NCBI GenBank assembly: GCA_037951165.1
Contig: JBBDHG010000015.1
Location: 9,466,501 to 9,530,500 of the forward strand
DNA: 64,000 nucleotides
Direction: 5' to 3'
DNA from: Lophius americanus
Lineage: Eukaryota > Chordata > Actinopteri > Lophiiformes > Lophiidae
The position numbers were made by a program, and so were the translations under genes. Below, in pieces: positions 58,691 to 64,000 of the stretch. The notes beneath the pieces were generated by a model, which did not search any database, had not been told where the DNA came from, and saw nothing but the letters and a program-made list of their open reading frames with translations. Each line of letters opens with the position of its first letter. Within the stretch, counting starts at the first letter, position 1.

Positions 58691-59405
58691 TGCCTTTATC
58701 TGTCTGACTGCACATATTTTCTTTTCACAATGTTTGTTCTAAGACTTTAGTTGTATAGTTTACAGTAATGAATACATTAGCATTTTATGCATGCTTGTAT
58801 GTAATGATGACATCTTACATGTAGGGACACTTAGACGTTGGGGTCTGCCAGCATGTGAGAATTATAGTGATTAAAGGGACGATTCTGGTTGTAATGGGTT
58901 ATATATGTCTGTGTCTAGTCGCCATATTACCTAAAGCGAGACATCTCATGTTATCGTATGCTGTTCAAATAAGCAATCTGATTTTTTTAGCTTGTCCGTC
59001 TTATACGGTTTTGCAGTAACACATTGCCATCTAGCGGTCATTAATAGAAACATCACTTCGAAAATATGTTTTAATTTTATTACTTTCAAATACGTGAACA
59101 TGTATGTCTTACCTCATCCAGTTAAAATAAGATGAATGAATGTACTGAGTCTATCTGCCACAAATCTGAGAGATATGCCTTATTAACGCAGATGTCATTG
59201 TAGTTAAGATAGATTTGTTTATATCTTGATTATTGTTTTGCATGAACACATTATAAAGAATAAATTGTATTTATATATATATTTACAAATATATCCCTCA
59301 TGAGTTTGATCACTCTTTGGACATGGTGAGAGAAAGTAATTTTATTATTGTAACGCGTTACTATCAGGCCTGTATTCTTCTTTCCCCCCTTTTGGTCCAC
59401 CTACT
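58691..59405. other. Unassigned non-coding DNA
   Basis: No gene or repeat recognised. An ATATAT run lies at 59270-59283. Confidence 0.4.
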
Positions 59406-59445
59406 TGTATACATATACAAGAGCAGATTCTCTGCCCATCCCTTC

Positions 59446-59486
59446 ATGCAAATAGGTTAATGGGTCACCCGGACGGGTATAAAAAG
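59446..59486 (+). promoter_or_regulatory. Promoter-like octamer plus TATA box
   Basis: An octamer ATGCAAAT (59446-59453) is followed 25 bases later by TATAAAAAG (59478-59486). Just upstream is an inverted repeat CTTGTAT/ATACAAG (59404-59421). A pyrimidine-rich stretch begins about 25 bases after the TATA box, where transcription would start. About 600 bases of somewhat CpG-richer DNA follow without a long frame. It could be the promoter of an LTR or DIRS-like retroelement, or of an unrecognised host first exon. Confidence 0.4.
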
Positions 59487-60160
59487 GGGAAGATGTCCTG
59501 CGTCCTTCAATTCTCTTTTTACTTTTCTGGCACTTCTTGCCCTCGATGTTTCTTGCCCTTCTCCACTTTTTCCTGGTTTTTGATCTGCTTTTCTCCCGTT
59601 ATATGCCAAATCGTTACTTTTAATTCTTAACCCTCTAGAGCTCTTAACCGGTATAGATCTCTTCAATATTTCCTTTTTCTAAGTTGCTTGCTTTTCCTAC
59701 GTTGATTTTTCCTTGTTCAGTTATACTTCGTATTCTCAACTGATTTTTTATTGAGCATCACAAGTCTGAGCTCAACAACGGCACACAACCTTTTATATTT
59801 TTTTCGAACTTGCTTTTAAGTATGAATTTTTAATCCATCTACGTGCTAAGACTGTCAGCCCGGCGAAGGTCAATTTTCCTTTAGGAGTTTCGCGAGGCCT
59901 GCGACTCTCCCCGGAAATCAGTTTTGCATGCTAGAGAAAAAGTGACTAAGTTCTTTCTCCCAATTTTGCATCCTGCAACAAGAATCGGTGCCATCTCCTG
60001 CCCAGCCGGACGTGTGTGCGCAGCAACCACCAGTCTCCATACAGCAGCGATAATAGAGTCACGTGGAGAGGAGACTTCAGCTGACTTTGGAACACTCCCT
60101 TCTCCCAGCGAGACTGCCTGATCAACTGCAGCACCCGATCAATGGATGTGATTGTGACCA
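59487..60160 (+). other. Putative leader or untranslated region
   Basis: Pyrimidine-rich at first, then CpG-richer around 59850-60050 (GTTTCGCGAGGCCTGCG at 59888). Frames are short. No recognisable gag, splice pattern or LTR end was seen. Confidence 0.25.
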
Positions 60161-60343
60161 GCACAAGTAAGATCCTTCTATCACGCTCATTCATGATCTG
60201 GGGTTGATGTACAAAATCTAAGTCCCTTTAAATGTTATCATGCCCTTTAGCAATGATTGAGTTCCAGAGGATACAAAACCGTCAATAATTACTCTCTATC
60301 ACCATTACCTATTTCTCAAACTCTCAGCTTCGAACCATCCAAA

Positions 60344-60344
60344 T

Positions 60345-60430
<86 letters not shown>

Positions 60431-60441
60431 GTGTGTGTGTG
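60344..60441. repeat. (GT)n microsatellite
   Basis: About 48 GT units with one C interruption near 60426. Confidence 0.97.
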
Positions 60442-60552
60442 CTTCACAGGGAGGTAATGGAGGGTAATGTCTCCTGTGCTGAAAGCTAGCAGCTAATGGA
60501 GTCGTGCCGCAGTGTGTGAGGAAATGAAGATTTTCCCTTGTATCCATGAAAA

Positions 60553-60655
<103 letters not shown>

Positions 60656-61148
60656 GCAAACACACCCACACATGTATATGCATTATCCTGCATTATCAGT
60701 TATCCATATTTATCCTGTTTTTTTCAGTGTGTAGTTGAATTAACATATTCATATTTAAACATAACAGGTGTTCTGTCTTTCCTTCTTGGAGCAAAATGAG
60801 GGTTCTTTGTGAAAGAGTTCATGACTTTCAGATGTGAGAATTTTAAGTTTAATGAAATTAAGAATTGATTAATTCTAAGTTTCATAATTTCCCAAATTAA
60901 CTTTGGGTTGGTGCCCCTATTCAATTATTTTCGACGTAAAACGTAGATAACACGCTTCACTGCCATATTATGAAACCTTTCCCTGCTGTACACTGTATAG
61001 GTGGATAAAAGTAGGGGGTTACTTGTGGCCCTGTGTACAGAAATGTATGTGTTCTGGTTTGACTGCTGGCATGTCCAAACTGGAGTTACAAGAGCTTTTG
61101 TCGGCTCCATTGGTTTTGTTAAAACTTCATCAAAACAAATTTCAAAAG
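60656..61148. other. Unassigned non-coding DNA
   Basis: No gene or repeat recognised. Confidence 0.4.
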
Positions 61149-61179
61149 ACAGATGACTATGTTCTACATAGTCATCTGT
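61149..61179. repeat. 14-bp perfect hairpin
   Basis: ACAGATGACTATGT (61149-61162) and ACATAGTCATCTGT (61166-61179) are exact reverse complements with only TCT between. Confidence 0.93.
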
Positions 61180-61462
61180 ATTCATTTCAAACAAATTAGA
61201 GTCAATTAAAAGACATTAGTCTTGTGAACTAATGTTTTTGAGCAGAGACTACTAATAAAAACTTTGTTTATTCTATGGTAATAAAACTAAACATGTGAAG
61301 TTTCTTTCTGTGCAAAAGCTAAACTGGATAAGTTTTACTGGTTTCCACGCCAGACTTTAGTGATGACAACTTCTTTGTTCTAAGAGTGCAAGTATTTATT
61401 GAGATAAAATTCACAACAAAGGCTATTTTATGATTATTTTCATTGAGAGTAGTTCTAGAGTA

Positions 61463-61556
61463 TTCACAAATCAATTTTCTATAACCGCCTATCCTGTTCA
61501 GGACGTCAGGGGTGCTGGAGTCTATTCCAGCTGACAATGTATGCGACGTAGGGTAC
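61463..61556. repeat. Fragment of a common fish repeat abutting L2
   Basis: TTTTCTATAACCGCCTATCC followed by TGTTCAGGACGTCAGG and GGTGCTGGAGTCTATTCCAG (61505-61530) is a combination I recall from dispersed fish repeats. It runs directly into the L2 fragment. Confidence 0.5.
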
Positions 61557-62150
61557 ATTCTTCACAGCTGGTCCACGAATTTCTCTCCTCCAGACTGGAT
61601 TACTGTAACGCACTTCTCATCAGGATCCCTGATAAAAGTCTTCAAAGACTTCAGTATGTTCAAAACAGTGCTGCAAGGATCCTGATGAGAGTTCGAAAAC
61701 ACGAACACATCACCCCCGTTCTTCATTCCCTTCATTGGCTTCCCATCTCCACCAGGATTGATTATAAGATCTCTCTCCTCACTCACCAGTGCATCCATGG
61801 TAACGCACCCCCCTACCTAAAATAACTACTCCCCCCACTGACCTCAACACAATCGCTCCGTTCTACCCACTCAAACCACCATCAGCACCATGGCTGATCA
61901 GGCCTTCTGTTCTGCTGCCCCTCGTCTGTGGCATGCCCTGCCTGACCATCTGAGGGCTCCACAGACGACTGAGACGTTTAAAAAAGCGCTTAAAACTGTT
62001 TTTCTTAGCAGAACCTATAACTTTTAATTAACATTGCTGCTTTTTGGTCATATGTTTTACATTATTATTATTATAATTTTTATTAATGCTTTTATCTGCT
62101 TTTACCTTGTAGCACTTAGCTGCACTGCAGCTAACATTCGCTTGAGATGT
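61557..62150 (+). mobile_element. L2-like LINE 3' fragment, second copy
   Basis: The frame 61541-61825 encodes SRLDYCNALLIRIPDKSLQR, ARILMRVRKHEHITPVLHSL and PISTRIDYKISLLTHQCIHG, nearly identical to 20413-20700. After a stop at about 61820 it continues in broken frames (AFCSAAPRLWHALPDHLR) to a tail near 62150. The nucleotide match to the 20-kb copy over the first ~270 bases has only scattered differences, so the two are from one young subfamily. Confidence 0.78.
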
Positions 62151-64000
62151 TTTACATTCTGCCTCTGTGTCCAAACGTTTTCGGATAGACTATAAAATTA
62201 TCTTATGCCTTACTAGTATTCCCTCCATTCCTGACTGGTTCCCAAGAGGGTACAGATGTGGTGCTTAGGGTGATAACTGTGGCCCACTGATTTAAAGGGT
62301 CCAAAGTCATTACTTACAGGAAAGGGTACAGGATTGTTTATCTTTTAAAAATGTAAAGGTACAAATGCCTGATTCAAATTTAAGATTTTCGTTAACGAAA
62401 TACTCTAAAATAGCTAAAGAACACAGAATTGGTTCAAGTTTTTTTGTCAAATAACTCTTCTAGAAGAACTATGTATTGATTTAAATGCTCTACCTTGATT
62501 TGGTAGTGTGTATTTTCTGTGCTCCCTCCTTTCTTAGCCAGTTCATAACAATCTTATTATTATCAATCTTCTGTCCCAAGCTTCTTTTTCTTAAAGTACT
62601 TTTTTTAATTCATAAAAGATCCAGTCTGATTTTTGGGACTCATCATTTTAGTTTGCTCGATATGGATTTGTTAGTTTGTGTTGTTGGTTGTCTTGTTCTT
62701 GCTTTTCGGTTCTTTTAATCCCCTTACCATTCTTAGTTTTGTTTTTATTATTTAATCCCTGACCTACACTTCAAGTTGTGCATTTCTCCATCCTCCATCA
62801 CAGGTAACTAAAACCAGCAATCAACAAAAATATACTCAGTCAGAATCCTCGGCGCTACTCTAAGTAGAACTTGGTCAAAGAGAGACAGGAGGGATTGGTC
62901 TTCCTTTCTTCCCTACAACTTTACTAACAGTCTAAATTGATTGAGCCTGGAATTTCTACTGAATGATTTCCATCTGCTTGTTTCTGATGTAAGCTTCTAT
63001 TTCCTGTCATTTTGTTGACTTCTTAATGATATACAGGTGTGTGAGGGAATAAAAAAAGGAGCTTCATAAAATAAAACCCAGAACGAGACCATCCACATGA
63101 AGTGAAGTAGGAACCATTTCAGGTAACTAAGTTGAACGTACCCAAATAAATGATAGTGATCCCACCCAAGTATATTTAGTTTGACTAACATAATTTCTTA
63201 ATACTGAAAGAATACAATTTAAGATCATTCAAAGAGTTATTCTTTTGAATGCGAGGGACATCTTCCATTAGCCTAAAAACAGTTACCTGAACAAAAAAAC
63301 AGTTTCTTTCTTCCATAGTGAGGGAAATCTCTCTTCTATAGGTTCTAAAGATTGGGCTTTTAGACATTGTGGTCTGCTATTCTCAGTGGTCGAAGCAGTA
63401 TAACAAACAAAAGAGTTGCTGTGGGGAAATGTTACAGTGTAATAGCAGATTGATAAAGACACATAAATTGAATTTCTATCCTTGAGAGGCCGGCCTTTTC
63501 ATTAATTTCTCCTCACTGCAAACACTCACCCATTTTTCCTTTTTAGCCGTTTGAAAACTTTAATACTGAGCCATCTTAATTAATGGGTGCTCTCTCAGCA
63601 GTGTGTATCTGAGAGGAAACAAAGTTGCTGCTGGAAACGGAGGACATCAGGGATTTCTTTGGCATGAATGATTTTACTCTCCAGGTGGCTATTTAATATA
63701 CTGTCACAACACTGCTTGCTTCTTCTTCTTTCCTTCATCTCCCTTGCTGTTTTATCTTCCCTGCTTTACTCTATCTGCGCTTTATTTTGTTTCATTCCAT
63801 TTTTGGTCCTCTCCTCAGAGAGTTACTGGAATAAATGAAACTCCCACTCTTAGAAGTTAATCTAAAAGCAATTGATTTTTATTTGGAATAATTCTCATGT
63901 CCATCTGCACTTGCTGTAATCCAGTCCAACAGGGTTGGATTTTTTTTTTGTTGCTCTGTTAACGTTTGTTTAGAGAGCAATGGGAAGACTAGCTCAAACC
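62151..64000. other. Unassigned non-coding DNA
   Basis: No gene or repeat recognised. 63490-63700 is non-repetitive with TTAATTAA-type motifs and could hold a conserved element, by composition only. Confidence 0.35.

Overview
This window looks like intergenic or intronic DNA from a ray-finned (teleost) fish. It is AT-rich and carries long GT/CA, GATA and CTGT microsatellites. It is littered with decayed transposons of types typical of fish: L2/Maui-like LINEs, Rex3-like LINE tails, a tRNA-derived SINE, Tc1/mariner fragments and Ty3/gypsy-type LTR elements. I found no intact host protein-coding gene and no convincing host exon. Most long open frames are microsatellite translations or chance frames. 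Family names were assigned from memory of protein and repeat families; no database search was run.

Layout. 0.7-2.5 kb: a reverse-strand SINE, then a broken Tc1 copy. 6.0-6.6 kb: a GC-rich island that looks repeat-derived. 6.8-10.2 kb: the richest block, an LTR with TATA box, poly(A) signal and a tRNA-Pro-like primer-binding site, a gag start, and an L2 LINE of about 2.4 kb that interrupts the gag. 11.3-12.2 kb: CA-rich minisatellite and GA-rich DNA. 13.4-13.9 kb: degenerate CACAT/CATATG-rich repeats. 18.06-18.81 kb: a complete TTAA-flanked inverted-repeat transposon carrying a reading frame that resembles the P2X7 'ballast' domain. 19.8-23.2 kb: Tc1 ends, a SINE, an L2 tail, a second Tc1-like lineage and an unclassified repeat called family X here. 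24.8-25.9 kb: tandem repeats and more family X. 26.4-28.4 kb: two reverse-strand LINE remnants.

28.9-49.8 kb: an interspersed repeat (family Y) near each end in opposite orientation. Between them lie an L2 remnant at 38.3 kb, a reverse-strand Ty3/gypsy element at 40.85-43.18 kb (gag, protease, RT, RNase H and pre-integrase segments in order, with its primer-binding site next to an LTR), large GT arrays and a Rex3 tail at 45.2 kb. 50.2-55.6 kb: a probable solo LTR, Tc1 pieces and a MITE-like repeat. 57.1-58.7 kb: a frameshifted copy of a multi-copy fish gene that looks transposon-derived. 59.4-60.1 kb: a promoter-like segment with octamer and TATA motifs. 61.5-62.15 kb: a second copy of the L2 tail seen at 20.4 kb.

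The mobile elements are all non-autonomous or dead as they stand: frames are broken, catalytic domains are missing, or only ends remain. The points most worth a second look are the ballast-domain transposon, the 57-kb transposase-like pseudogene, the nested LTR/L2 block, repeat family X and several perfect hairpins.
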